DNA from: Rubricella aquisinus
GTDB taxonomy: Bacteria; Pseudomonadota; Alphaproteobacteria; Rhodobacterales; Rhodobacteraceae
Assembly: GCF_014199445.1 (NCBI RefSeq)
Contig: NZ_JACIJS010000001.1
Coordinates: forward strand, 258,940-322,939
Reading direction: 5' to 3'
Length of the DNA: 64,000 bases
The translations under genes and the position numbers were made by a program. The stretch's first letter is position 1, and every line of letters starts with the position of its first letter. The notes under the pieces were generated by a model, which made no database searches, was not told where the DNA came from, and saw only the letters and a program-made list of their open reading frames with translations. Shown in pieces: positions 52,749 through 60,965 of the stretch.

Positions 52749-53210
52749 TCAATTAATAGGGCTTCGGATTAGGACAGTAATCCCAGTCGGCGAAGGTTGG
52801 ATTGACCCAAAAACCAGCGTGCCGTTCACCTCGGATCGGATTACAGGGGCACCACCGATTTGCCCGAACTGAGTGTTTGGATCGTTATCGCGCATTGCAG
52901 TGACAAGTCTGTCAAAAACAAGCCGTGGCTCCGTGTCAGTAATCGTGGCAATGCAAGCTGCTATCTCATCGTTTTCATGGAAAGAAATTGCAAGCGCGCC
53001 ATTCCCTCCAATCCATACATCCCCATCTTTTTGGAGCGCAGCATCTTCCAATACACCAACCCCATTTAAGAAATCTGGTGCATTCGCAATGCAAGCATCG
53101 GCAACAATACTAACGCCCATAGTCGCCTGCATTTCAGCAAATGACTGGGCGACTATTGGTGTGGCAGGCAACAAGCTCGCTAACAGAGGTATGGCGTGCT
53201 TTGTAATCAC
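52749..53210 (-). CDS. Small secreted protein inserted between sucC and sucD
   Basis: A 153-aa protein with signal peptide [21 protein letters not shown]. The mature part has two Cys ([16 protein letters not shown]) and a region resembling a small alpha/beta fold; I recognise no family. The GTG start shares bases with the sucC stop (GTGA). Its base composition is clearly more AT-rich than that of sucC and sucD, with codons such as ATA and TTA. It reads as an inserted gene that kept coupling to sucC. Confidence 0.65.
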   Translation of the reverse strand: MITKHAIPLLASLLPATPIVAQSFAEMQATMGVSIVADACIANAPDFLNGVGVLEDAALQKDGDVWIGGNGALAISFHENDEIAACIATITDTEPRLVFDRLVTAMRDNDPNTQFGQIGGAPVIRSEVNGTLVFGSIQPSPTGITVLIRSPIN

Positions 53211-54400
53211 CCCTTAACCGCCTTCACGATCTTCTCTGCCGCGTCCGCGAGGTTGTCTGCCGCGATGACGTTCAGGCCGGAGGTGTTGATGATCTCTTTG
53301 CCCTTCTCCACGTTCGTGCCCTCAAGGCGCACGACGAGCGGCACACTGAGGCTCACTTCGTTCACCGCCGCGACCACGCCTTCTGCGATCACGTCGCAGC
53401 GCATGATGCCGCCGAAGATGTTGACGAGGATGCCTTTGACGTTCGGGTCAGAGGTGATGATCTTGAACGCTTCCGTCACCTTTTCCTTCGTCGCACCTCC
53501 GCCCACATCGAGGAAGTTCGCGGGCTCCGAGCCGTAGAGCTTGATGATGTCCATCGTCGCCATGGCAAGGCCCGCGCCGTTCACCATGCAGCCGATCTCC
53601 CCATCCAGCGCGATGTAGTTCAGATCGAATTTGGACGCGGCGAGTTCCTTGGGGTCCTCCTCCGTCTCATCGCGCAGGGCGATCACGTCCGGGTGGCGAT
53701 AGAGCGCGTTGCCGTCAAAACCCATCTTGCAATCAAGGCATTTCAGGTCGCCCTTATCGGTCACGATCAGCGGGTTGATCTCCAGCATCTCGAGGTCTTT
53801 TTCCACGAAGAGTTTGTAGAGCTGGTTGATAAGCTTCACGCATTGCTTGACCTGCGCGCCCTCAAGGCCCAGCGCGAAGGCAACCCGGCGACCGTGGAAG
53901 CCGGACAGGCCCGATGCCGGATCGACAGAGAAGGAGAGGATTTTCTCAGGCGTCTGTGCTGCCACTTCCTCGATATCCATGCCGCCCTCGGTGGAGCAAA
54001 CGAAAGAGATGCGGGAGGACGCACGATCCACCAGAAGCGAGAGGTACAACTCACGCTCGATGTCGGAGCCGTCTTCGATGTAGATGCGGTTGACCTGCTT
54101 GCCCGCCGGGCCGGTCTGATGGGTCACGAGCGTGCGGCCCAGCATTTTCTGTGCTTCCTCTGCCGCTTCCTCGACGGATTTGGCAAGGCGCACGCCGCCC
54201 TTTTCGCCAGCGCTTTCTTCGATGAACTTACCCTTGCCGCGGCCGCCTGCATGGATTTGCGCCTTCACAACCCAAAGCGGGCCGTCAAGCTCACCTGCGG
54301 CGGTCTTGGCTTCTTCGGCGCGCATGACTGCGCGGCCATCGGATACGGGGGCGCCATAGGCTTTGAGCAGTTGCTTGGCCTGGTACTCGTGAATGTTCAT
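53207..54400 (-). CDS. sucC: Succinyl-CoA synthetase beta subunit
   Basis: The nucleotide-binding subunit: 397 aa with an ATP-grasp domain ([34 protein letters not shown]) and the C-terminal ligase block ([17 protein letters not shown]). AAAGGA lies about eleven bases before the ATG. It is first of the suc genes; the 220 bases upstream contain a striking paired palindrome at 54553-54591. Confidence 0.97.
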   Translation of the reverse strand: MNIHEYQAKQLLKAYGAPVSDGRAVMRAEEAKTAAGELDGPLWVVKAQIHAGGRGKGKFIEESAGEKGGVRLAKSVEEAAEEAQKMLGRTLVTHQTGPAGKQVNRIYIEDGSDIERELYLSLLVDRASSRISFVCSTEGGMDIEEVAAQTPEKILSFSVDPASGLSGFHGRRVAFALGLEGAQVKQCVKLINQLYKLFVEKDLEMLEINPLIVTDKGDLKCLDCKMGFDGNALYRHPDVIALRDETEEDPKELAASKFDLNYIALDGEIGCMVNGAGLAMATMDIIKLYGSEPANFLDVGGGATKEKVTEAFKIITSDPNVKGILVNIFGGIMRCDVIAEGVVAAVNEVSLSVPLVVRLEGTNVEKGKEIINTSGLNVIAADNLADAAEKIVKAVKG

Positions 54401-54552
54401 CTCAGCCGTTCCTTTCTGGCCCCCGATTTGCCGGAGGCAATAGAGTGCACGCTGGGTGTGTCAGCGGCGTCGGGGCGCAGAATACCCGGCCCGCCACAAT
54501 CGTTGCAAAGGGGAATGATTGACGATTTGACGCTGTTTCGGGGTAATATCTG

Positions 54553-54591
54553 TTTTTGTGATCACAAGCAAAAATCATGTGATCACAAAAA
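54553..54591. promoter_or_regulatory. Paired TGTGATCACA palindromes upstream of sucC
   Basis: Site 1, TTGTGATCACAA (54556-54567), is a perfect 12-bp palindrome. Site 2, TGTGATCACA (54578-54587), is a perfect 10-bp palindrome. Centres are exactly 21 bases apart. The two also form a larger inverted repeat with 14-base arms (TTTTTGTGATCACA / TGTGATCACAAAAA) around an 11-base spacer. It sits about 155 bases before sucC, in the only long gap ahead of the suc cluster, and 30 bases after lnt. Confidence 0.75.
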
Positions 54592-54620
54592 CGCGCGACG
54601 CCGGGTCACTTCGCCCCGAA

Positions 54621-56123
54621 TCACTCCGTTAGTCTGCGACGAAGCGGCACCAAACCCAACAATACAAGCAGTATGGCAATCGGAAGGTCACCGATCCGGG
54701 CATAAAGCGGGCGGGACAGGGCACCCGGCAGGACCGCATCCACAAATCCGTAAACACCAAGCGGAATGTCCGCGATGATCCGCCCGCGCGGATCAATCAT
54801 CGCGGACACGCCCGTGTTGGCCGCCCGGGCGACGGGCAAACCCTGCTCAATCGCGCGGAATTGGGCCTGCACGAGGTGCTGATAGGGGCCGGAAATCTCC
54901 CCGAACCATGCGTCATTGGTGACATGCACGAGCCAATCGGCCCGCGGGCCAGCGGGCTGCATCAAATGCGGGAAAATCGCCTCGTAACAGATCAGCGGCA
55001 CAAAAGGCGGGATGCCCGCCACATCCAAAAGCTGCGGCCCCGGACCGGGGCTATAGGCTCCGCGCAATTCAGCGATATAGTTGCCCAGACCAAACCCGCC
55101 CAGAACACGCCCGAACGGGATATACTCGCCAAAGGGCACAAGGTGGTGTTTGTCATAGCGCGCCACGACCTCCCCTCGCGTATCAACGACGGCAAGCGCG
55201 TTGCGCCAGTCGAGCCAGTCCGGCTCCCGCGTCAAATCCCGAATACCAAAGATGATCGGCGCGGCGGTATCCTGGCTGAGCGGGGCAAAGGCGTCGCCCA
55301 GATCACTCAGCAGGAACGGCACGGCGGTTTCGGGCCAGATCACAACATCCGGCGACCCCGGTGCGACGGTCGCTTGCGCGGCACGATCAAGGAAAACGGG
55401 CCAGCGGTCGGGCAGCCATTTCTCCCGCTGCGGGGCGTTGGGCTGCACGAGCCGCACCAGCGTTTCCTCCGCCCGCTCCGGCACCGGCGCCGCGAGGGCA
55501 ACCAGCCCCCAGACCACCGCCGCGACCAGCGCCCCGCCATAGGCCAGCATCGCGCGGCTGCGCAGGTGAAACGCGATCAGACCCGCGCCCAGCGCAATCA
55601 CGAACCCGATGCCATGCGGCCCGATCAGGGCAGAGAGTTGCGCAAGCGGCGTATCGATCAGGCCATAGGCCAGCAGGTTCCACGGAAATCCCGTCAGGAC
55701 ATAGCTGCGCGCGATCTCCGCCAATGTCAGGGCAATGGCGAAGGACAGCGCGCGGCCCATTCCAGACGCGGGCGCCATCCAACGCGCAAGCCCGAAAGCC
55801 ACCGCCCAGAACAGCGATAAACCCACCGCCATGAAGACCAGCGCAAATGGGGCCATCCACCCCGTGCGCGCCGCATCCACAAGAAACGGCTCAACGATCC
55901 AGAACAGGCCAGCCGCGAAATACCCGGTGCCCGCCGCACTTCCGATCCAAAACGCGCGCCGCCACCCCGGTGCCGCTGCGGCCAGCAAAAACGGAATGGG
56001 CAGAAACAGAAATGCCGCTGGAAAGAAGCCAACCGGCGCTTGGGACGACGCGATCAACGCACCACAGAGCAGCGCAACGAGGCTCTGCCGCCAATGGCCC
56101 ATCGCGGTCAGTCTGCCAATCAC
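54621..56123 (-). CDS. lnt: Apolipoprotein N-acyltransferase
   Basis: An inner-membrane enzyme adding the third acyl chain to lipoproteins. The 500-aa protein has six to seven N-terminal helices and a periplasmic nitrilase domain (about 220-470). Its catalytic triad is visible: Glu in WPETAVPF, Lys in DKHHLVPFGEY and Cys in LICYEAIFP. The ATG overlaps the corC stop (ATGA). It is last in the phoH-ybeY-corC-lnt run. Confidence 0.96.
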   Translation of the reverse strand: MIGRLTAMGHWRQSLVALLCGALIASSQAPVGFFPAAFLFLPIPFLLAAAAPGWRRAFWIGSAAGTGYFAAGLFWIVEPFLVDAARTGWMAPFALVFMAVGLSLFWAVAFGLARWMAPASGMGRALSFAIALTLAEIARSYVLTGFPWNLLAYGLIDTPLAQLSALIGPHGIGFVIALGAGLIAFHLRSRAMLAYGGALVAAVVWGLVALAAPVPERAEETLVRLVQPNAPQREKWLPDRWPVFLDRAAQATVAPGSPDVVIWPETAVPFLLSDLGDAFAPLSQDTAAPIIFGIRDLTREPDWLDWRNALAVVDTRGEVVARYDKHHLVPFGEYIPFGRVLGGFGLGNYIAELRGAYSPGPGPQLLDVAGIPPFVPLICYEAIFPHLMQPAGPRADWLVHVTNDAWFGEISGPYQHLVQAQFRAIEQGLPVARAANTGVSAMIDPRGRIIADIPLGVYGFVDAVLPGALSRPLYARIGDLPIAILLVLLGLVPLRRRLTE

Positions 56124-57037
56124 TCGGCTGCGCGCTGAAGGGCGTTGGAGTTGATCCGAACGCGCATCCGTTTGATCCGGCGCGGGTCAGCGTCGATCAC
56201 TTCGAACTCGTGGCCATCAGGGTGGCTGATCACCTCTGCCCGCTCGGGGATGCGGCCCAGCAGCATAAAGACAAGGCCGCCCATCGTATCGACCTCCTCA
56301 TCCAGCGCGTCCGACAGAAGGTCTACATGCGCGACCTCCTCGAAATCGTGCAATTCGGCACGGGCATTTACGATATAGACGCCGGGGGATTCCTCCCGCC
56401 ACGCGGCGTCCTCCTCCTCGTCATGCTCGTCCTCGATATCCCCGACGATCTGTTCCACCAGATCCTCAATGGTGACGACGCCATCAACGCCCCCATACTC
56501 GTCGATCACCAATGCCATATGGATGCGCGTCGATTGCATCCGCTGCAACAACGCGCCCAGCGGCATCGACGGCGGCACATACAGCACCCGGCGGATCATC
56601 GGCTCAATATCGAATGTGTCGCTTTGCGCCCCGAACCCATAGTTGAGTGCAAGATCCTTGAGATGGAGAAAACCAACCGGATCATCCAGCGTGTCGTCAT
56701 ACACCGGAAGCCGCGTCAGCGTGCTGTCCCGGTAAAGCGCCACGATCTCTTCAAGGCTGGCGGTTTTGGACAGGGCCACGATATCCGCGCGGGGGACCAT
56801 GACGTCCTCCACCTTGAGGCTGCGCATCTCACGAAGGTTGAGGAGCATCTCCTGCGCACCCGCGTCGGAGGCCGCCTCCATCGCACTTTGCGCGTCAGAG
56901 GGCGTATCGGCGGCCTCTGTCTCATCCGGCCCGAACAGGCGCGACCAAAACGAGCGCGGCTGAGAGGGGTCTATCTGGGTGTCGTCATCCCGCGCGCCCT
57001 GCGCGGCGATAGAGGACGGATCGGTTGTGTCGCCCAT
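56120..57037 (-). CDS. corC: CBS-domain CorC/HlyC-type protein
   Basis: A 305-aa cytosolic protein. Two CBS domains (about 75-205; VEDVMVPRADIVALSKTASL and RRVLYVPPSMPLGALLQRMQ) are followed by the CorC_HlyC domain (about 220-300). The tag-along first 60 residues are acidic. It lacks the DUF21 membrane domain of YtfL-type relatives. It may affect metal efflux or envelope integrity. Standard position between ybeY and lnt. Confidence 0.9.
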   Translation of the reverse strand: MGDTTDPSSIAAQGARDDDTQIDPSQPRSFWSRLFGPDETEAADTPSDAQSAMEAASDAGAQEMLLNLREMRSLKVEDVMVPRADIVALSKTASLEEIVALYRDSTLTRLPVYDDTLDDPVGFLHLKDLALNYGFGAQSDTFDIEPMIRRVLYVPPSMPLGALLQRMQSTRIHMALVIDEYGGVDGVVTIEDLVEQIVGDIEDEHDEEEDAAWREESPGVYIVNARAELHDFEEVAHVDLLSDALDEEVDTMGGLVFMLLGRIPERAEVISHPDGHEFEVIDADPRRIKRMRVRINSNALQRAAE

Positions 57038-57064
57038 GGCTCCTATGTCTCAAAACGCGGCCGC

Positions 57065-57577
57065 TTAAGGGCCGCTCATATCCCTATATGGGTCACGAAT
57101 ACCCATTTCGGCAAGTGTTTGGGATTCGAGTGTTTCCATCCGATGCGCATCTGCCTCAGTTTCGTGATCGAATCCAAGCAGATGCAGCGCTCCATGCAGG
57201 ATCAGATGGGTCACATGATCCTCAACGGTTTTGCCCTGCGCACGGGCCTCAGCGATGCAGGTGTCATAGGCCAGCGCGATGTCGCCCAGCGTGTCGTCGA
57301 AACCACTGGCCGGTGGCAACGCGCCCGGTGCCTCCCCCGGCGAAAGGGGGGCAAGGTCAAAGGCGGGCCAACTGAGCACGTTGGTCGGCACCGGTTTCCC
57401 ACGAAATTCGGCGTTTAGGTTGGCGATGCGTGCATCGTCACAGGCCAGAAGCGCGACCTCATAGCCATCCGGCGCGCCCGCCGCCGCCATGGCCGCGTCA
57501 ACCGCACGGGTGGCAAGGGTCAAAAGCGGAAGCTGCGCCCAGCGCTCATCCTCGATAACAAGGTCAATCTCCGTCAC
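57065..57577 (-). CDS. ybeY: rRNA maturation RNase YbeY
   Basis: A zinc-dependent endoribonuclease for 16S 3'-end processing and ribosome quality control, 170 aa. The metal-binding motif HGALHLLGFDH is intact: His128, His132 and His138. The GTG start has AAGGCGG upstream. It begins 12 bases after phoH ends, and the two act in the same ribosome/RNA maintenance context. Confidence 0.95.
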   Translation of the reverse strand: MTEIDLVIEDERWAQLPLLTLATRAVDAAMAAAGAPDGYEVALLACDDARIANLNAEFRGKPVPTNVLSWPAFDLAPLSPGEAPGALPPASGFDDTLGDIALAYDTCIAEARAQGKTVEDHVTHLILHGALHLLGFDHETEADAHRMETLESQTLAEMGIRDPYRDMSGP

Positions 57578-57589
57578 GGTTCCGCCTTG

Positions 57590-58585
57590 TCATAAGCCCG
57601 CCTTGTCATAGGCGCGGATGATGCGCGCGACGAGCGGGTGGCGGATCACGTCGGCGGCGGTGAAATAGGTCATCGCAACGCCTTTCACCCCGGCAAGGAT
57701 TTTTTCCGCTTCAACAAGGCCAGAGGACGTGCCGCGCGGCAGATCGACCTGCGTCCGGTCCCCGGTGATGACCATGCGTGAGCCTTCGCCCAGACGGGTC
57801 AGGAACATCTTCATCTGCATCGACGTGGCGTTTTGCGCCTCATCAAGGATAACGAAGGCATTAGAGAGGGTGCGCCCCCGCATAAACGCGAGCGGCGCGA
57901 TCTCGATCTGCTTTTCCTCCATCATCCGCTGTACCTGCCGCCCCGGCAGAAAATCATTCAGCGCGTCATAGAGGGGCTGCATGTAGGGATCGACCTTTTC
58001 CTTCATGTCGCCGGGTAGGAAGCCCAACCGCTCCCCCGCTTCGACGGCAGGGCGGGTCAGGATGATGCGGTCCACCATGCCTTCAAGATACATATTCGTG
58101 GCCGCCGCGACCGCGAGATAGGTTTTGCCCGTACCCGCAGGGCCAATGCCAAAGACCAACTCGTTTTCATAAAGCTGGCGCACATAGCCTTTCTGGGTTT
58201 CGGTGCGCGGCTCGATCGTTTTCTTGCGGGTGCGAAATTCGAGCGGCGCGCCCTCGAACATCTCGATCTGATCGTCGGACGCGGGTTCGGGGCTGCGGCT
58301 CAGGCGCAGGGTCGCATCCACATCACCCGCTTCAAGCGGTTTGCCCGCCTCGGCCCGTTCACGCAGGGTGGTGAGCGTATCAGCCGCACGGGCGACGGCA
58401 TCCGCGTCCTCCCCCACGACGGCAAGGCCAGTGTCCCGGCGCAGGATGACCACGCCAAGCAACTGTTCGATCTTCATGATATTGAGATCACCGGGACCAC
58501 ACACGTCCGCAAGAAGGCGGTTATCGGTGATGTCGATGCGGGTTTCCGTCGGTGCGGGCGGAGGGGTCAGGGCGTCTGTCGCCAA
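57590..58585 (-). CDS. phoH: PhoH-family ATPase
   Basis: A 331-aa cytosolic P-loop NTPase of the PhoH/YbeZ type, often paired with YbeY. An N-terminal KH-like region (about 33-75) is followed by Walker A GPAGTGKT at 148-155 and Walker B FVILDEAQN. The listed start is TTG 58585 without a ribosome site; I see no better one, so the true N-terminus may differ. Despite the name, no Pho box is visible upstream; the upstream 217 bases contain extragenic repeats. Confidence 0.92.
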   Translation of the reverse strand: MATDALTPPPAPTETRIDITDNRLLADVCGPGDLNIMKIEQLLGVVILRRDTGLAVVGEDADAVARAADTLTTLRERAEAGKPLEAGDVDATLRLSRSPEPASDDQIEMFEGAPLEFRTRKKTIEPRTETQKGYVRQLYENELVFGIGPAGTGKTYLAVAAATNMYLEGMVDRIILTRPAVEAGERLGFLPGDMKEKVDPYMQPLYDALNDFLPGRQVQRMMEEKQIEIAPLAFMRGRTLSNAFVILDEAQNATSMQMKMFLTRLGEGSRMVITGDRTQVDLPRGTSSGLVEAEKILAGVKGVAMTYFTAADVIRHPLVARIIRAYDKAGL

Positions 58586-58717
58586 AGGGTGCGGGCCTCA
58601 TGCTCGGGTTTGCTTTCCCTGATCGTGGCGCGCCCGGCCCGGAGGTTCAAGGGCGAAAGCAGTCACGCAGGTGTCATTCTTGGCAACAGGGCGCTCCCGC
58701 ACGTCGCTACGCTCCCT

Positions 58718-58794
58718 TTGGGCCGAGCCGGTGCTGACGCACCGGTAAGAGATTCCATGCCTCCGGCGGGGTATATTTGAAGAAAGTGAATTGG
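58718..58794 (+). repeat. Extragenic repeat with CCTCCGGCGGGG motif, copy 4
   Basis: Near-identical to 38388-38462: hairpin CCGGTGC-TGAC-GCACCGG (58728-58745), then CCTCCGGCGGGGTATATTTG, then GAAGAAAGTGAATTGG. Unlike the other copies, it does not follow a gene in its own direction; it lies between the start of phoH and the end of the FAD-oxidase gene, both minus-strand. Confidence 0.85.
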
Positions 58795-58802
58795 GGCTTG
58801 CG

Positions 58803-60215
58803 TCAGCGCAGGATCACACCGGGATTGAGGATGCCATGAGGATCAAGCGCGGATTTGATCGCGCGCATCGCCATCAATTTGCCCGGATCGCCATAAGTCT
58901 CCAGATCGCCCGTTTTGAGGCGGCCAATCCCATGTTCCGCACTGACAGACCCGTCATAGGCATGGGTCAGGTCATGGACGATGGTTTTGATCCGGTCATA
59001 GGCATTGTCATACTCCTGCTTGGCCCGGCCCTTTGGCGGGTAGACATTATAGTGCAGGTTGCCATCCCCCAGATGGCCAAAACAGTTGATCCGCAAGTCT
59101 GGGTCAAACGCGGTAAGGGCAGCCTGCGCCTCCCCGATGAAACGGGGGATATCGCTCACCGGCAGCGAGATGTCATGGGAGGAAATCCCGCCCACCAGCC
59201 GGTTCGCCTCCGGTATTGTTTCGCGCACATCCCAGAGCGTTTGCGCTTGCGCGGCGTTTTGCGCGATCACGGCATCCGTCACCTCGCCCGCCTCAAACGC
59301 CGCCTCCAGCACCTTTTCCAGCGCCGCTGAAACGCCCCGCCCGCCAAGCTCGGTCAGGACGATCCATTCGCCCTCAAGCGCAAGCGGTTGCGGGACATCC
59401 GGCATCTTCTCCGTCAGGAAGTCCAGCCCCTGCCGGTGGATCAATTCAAAGGCGCTGATCGCCTCCCCCACCGCATCGCGGGTCCGATCAAGGAGGGAGA
59501 GGGCCGCCTCCACATCGCGCATCGCGATCATAGCGGTTGCCGTTTCCGTCGGGCGCGGGAAAAGCCGCAGGCTCGCCGCCGTGATCACGCCAAGCGTCCC
59601 CTCCGATCCGATCAGCAGGTGGCGCAGGTCATAGCCCGTGTTGTCCTTGCGCAGGCGTTTGAGCCCATGCATGACCGTTCCATCGGCAAACACGGCCTCA
59701 AGCCCGAGGCACAGATCGCGGGTATTGCCATAGCGGATCACGTTGATCCCGCCCGCATTCGCGGCAAGGTTCCCGCCGATCCGGCAAGACCCTTCGGAAG
59801 CGAGAGACAGCGGGAACAGCCGGTCCACCCGTTCGGCAGCGGCCTGCACGTCGGCGAGGATCATGCCTGCCTCCACCACAATGGAGTTACCGGGGCCATC
59901 CACGTCGCGCACCCGGTTCATCCGCTCCAGCGACAAGAGGAGCGGCATCGGTCCGGCCTCCGCGATCTGCCCGCCGACCAGCCCGGTGCCGCCGCCATAG
60001 GGGATCACGGGCACGCGCGCGGCATGGGCCGCGGCAAGGATGGTCGAAACCTCCGCAACCGATCCGGGCCGCGCCACGGCGGCGGCCTGCCCGCGATACC
60101 GACCGCGCGGCTCTTCGAGATAGGACGGCGTGACCTCCCGCAGGGTTCCCTTGGGCAGGCGCGCCTCCAATGCGGAGAGAAAGCCGCTATCGGCAGGGTT
60201 CAGCATGGCGGTCAT
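58803..60215 (-). CDS. FAD-linked oxidase / 2-hydroxyacid dehydrogenase (GlcD-like)
   Basis: A 470-aa FAD enzyme. The FAD_binding_4 domain (about 45-225) contains VIPYGGGTGLVGG and SEGSCRIGGNLAANAGG. The C-terminal FAD_oxidase_C domain contains FGHLGDGNLHYNVYP and SAEHGIG. It resembles D-lactate, glycolate or D-2-hydroxyglutarate dehydrogenases; the substrate is not decidable. The start ATG 60215 has GGGAGAG upstream. A 73-codon in-frame extension runs into a repeat element and is rejected. Confidence 0.88.
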   Translation of the reverse strand: MTAMLNPADSGFLSALEARLPKGTLREVTPSYLEEPRGRYRGQAAAVARPGSVAEVSTILAAAHAARVPVIPYGGGTGLVGGQIAEAGPMPLLLSLERMNRVRDVDGPGNSIVVEAGMILADVQAAAERVDRLFPLSLASEGSCRIGGNLAANAGGINVIRYGNTRDLCLGLEAVFADGTVMHGLKRLRKDNTGYDLRHLLIGSEGTLGVITAASLRLFPRPTETATAMIAMRDVEAALSLLDRTRDAVGEAISAFELIHRQGLDFLTEKMPDVPQPLALEGEWIVLTELGGRGVSAALEKVLEAAFEAGEVTDAVIAQNAAQAQTLWDVRETIPEANRLVGGISSHDISLPVSDIPRFIGEAQAALTAFDPDLRINCFGHLGDGNLHYNVYPPKGRAKQEYDNAYDRIKTIVHDLTHAYDGSVSAEHGIGRLKTGDLETYGDPGKLMAMRAIKSALDPHGILNPGVILR

Positions 60216-60276
60216 GATCGGCTCTCCCACTGTTCTGGCTAAGACATAGCCCCGCGCAGGCGCCCTGACCAGAGCA

Positions 60277-60408
60277 CGATTCGGGGGCGGGTCAAGGGCG
60301 GCGCAGCCGGCGCCGACAGGCGCTTTACCCTTGAGGCGCACGCGAATCGGCCCCCAAGCTGGACGGGGTGACCTGAGGAACAGCCTGTTCCTCAGGCACC
60401 TCAGCGCA
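60277..60408 (+). repeat. Extragenic nested palindrome, copy B
   Basis: Same part order as 38489-38608: CGATTCG (60277) with CGAATCG (60343), inner TCAAGGG with CCCTTGA, then hairpin CCTGAGGAACA-GCC-TGTTCCTCAGG (60372-60396) and CACCTCAGCGCA. The flank up to about 60495 (CGGCCCGGCCCAACGGGA, GACGGGCGGGAGCGCGC) is the reverse complement of parts of 38341-38400. No gene lies in 60216-60497. Confidence 0.8.
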
Positions 60409-60497
60409 GGCGAAGCCTCCGCGTGCGTCAGCACGCGGCCCGGCCCAACGGGAAGCGGCCTATCTTTGATAGGACGATGACGGGCGGGAGCGCGCCC

Positions 60498-60965
60498 TCA
60501 CGCTTGGCGCAACACGCGGTGCAGCATCGTATCGAGTGCTGACAGGAACCGCGAGCGGTCCTCCTTGCGAAACGGGGCAGGGCCACCGATGCCTTCGCCA
60601 CCGACACCAGCGCGCAGATCGGCCATGATCGCGCGGGTCGCCACGGTCGTGCCGATGCTGTTCTCCGTGAACGGTTTGCCCGTCGGGGAGAGCACGCTTG
60701 CGCCCGCCGCGATGCACCGCTCCGCGAGCAGTATATCGGCGGTCACGACCACCGTTTTGGGGCCCGCGTGGTCCGCGATCCAGTCATCCGCCGCATCAAA
60801 CCCGTCAGACACCATCTGGCAGCGGATCAGGGGCGTTGGGGGCGTGCGCAGATATTGGTTTGCCACCAGTGTCACCGGCACCTGAAGGCGCAGGGCAACG
60901 CGGTAGACCTCCTCCTTCACCGGGCAGGCATCAGCATCGACCAAGATTTCCACCGCACCGCTCAT
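60498..60965 (-). CDS. YaiI/YqxD family (DUF188) protein
   Basis: A 155-aa PIN-like protein of unknown function with the family opening ILVDADACPVKEEVYRVA and the acidic block VVTADILLAERC. C-terminal SRFLSALDTMLHR is typical. The ATG overlaps the stop of the coiled-coil OmpA gene (ATGA), so it is made from the motor-pair message. Confidence 0.9.
   Translation of the reverse strand: MSGAVEILVDADACPVKEEVYRVALRLQVPVTLVANQYLRTPPTPLIRCQMVSDGFDAADDWIADHAGPKTVVVTADILLAERCIAAGASVLSPTGKPFTENSIGTTVATRAIMADLRAGVGGEGIGGPAPFRKEDRSRFLSALDTMLHRVLRQA

Noticed and set aside
54556-54587. CRP-type sites
   Set aside because: CRP sites have six bases between TGTGA and TCACA; here the halves abut.
60216-60434. 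73-codon N-terminal extension of the FAD oxidase
   Set aside because: The extension runs through the nested-palindrome repeat; ATG 60215 has a good ribosome site and fits the family start.
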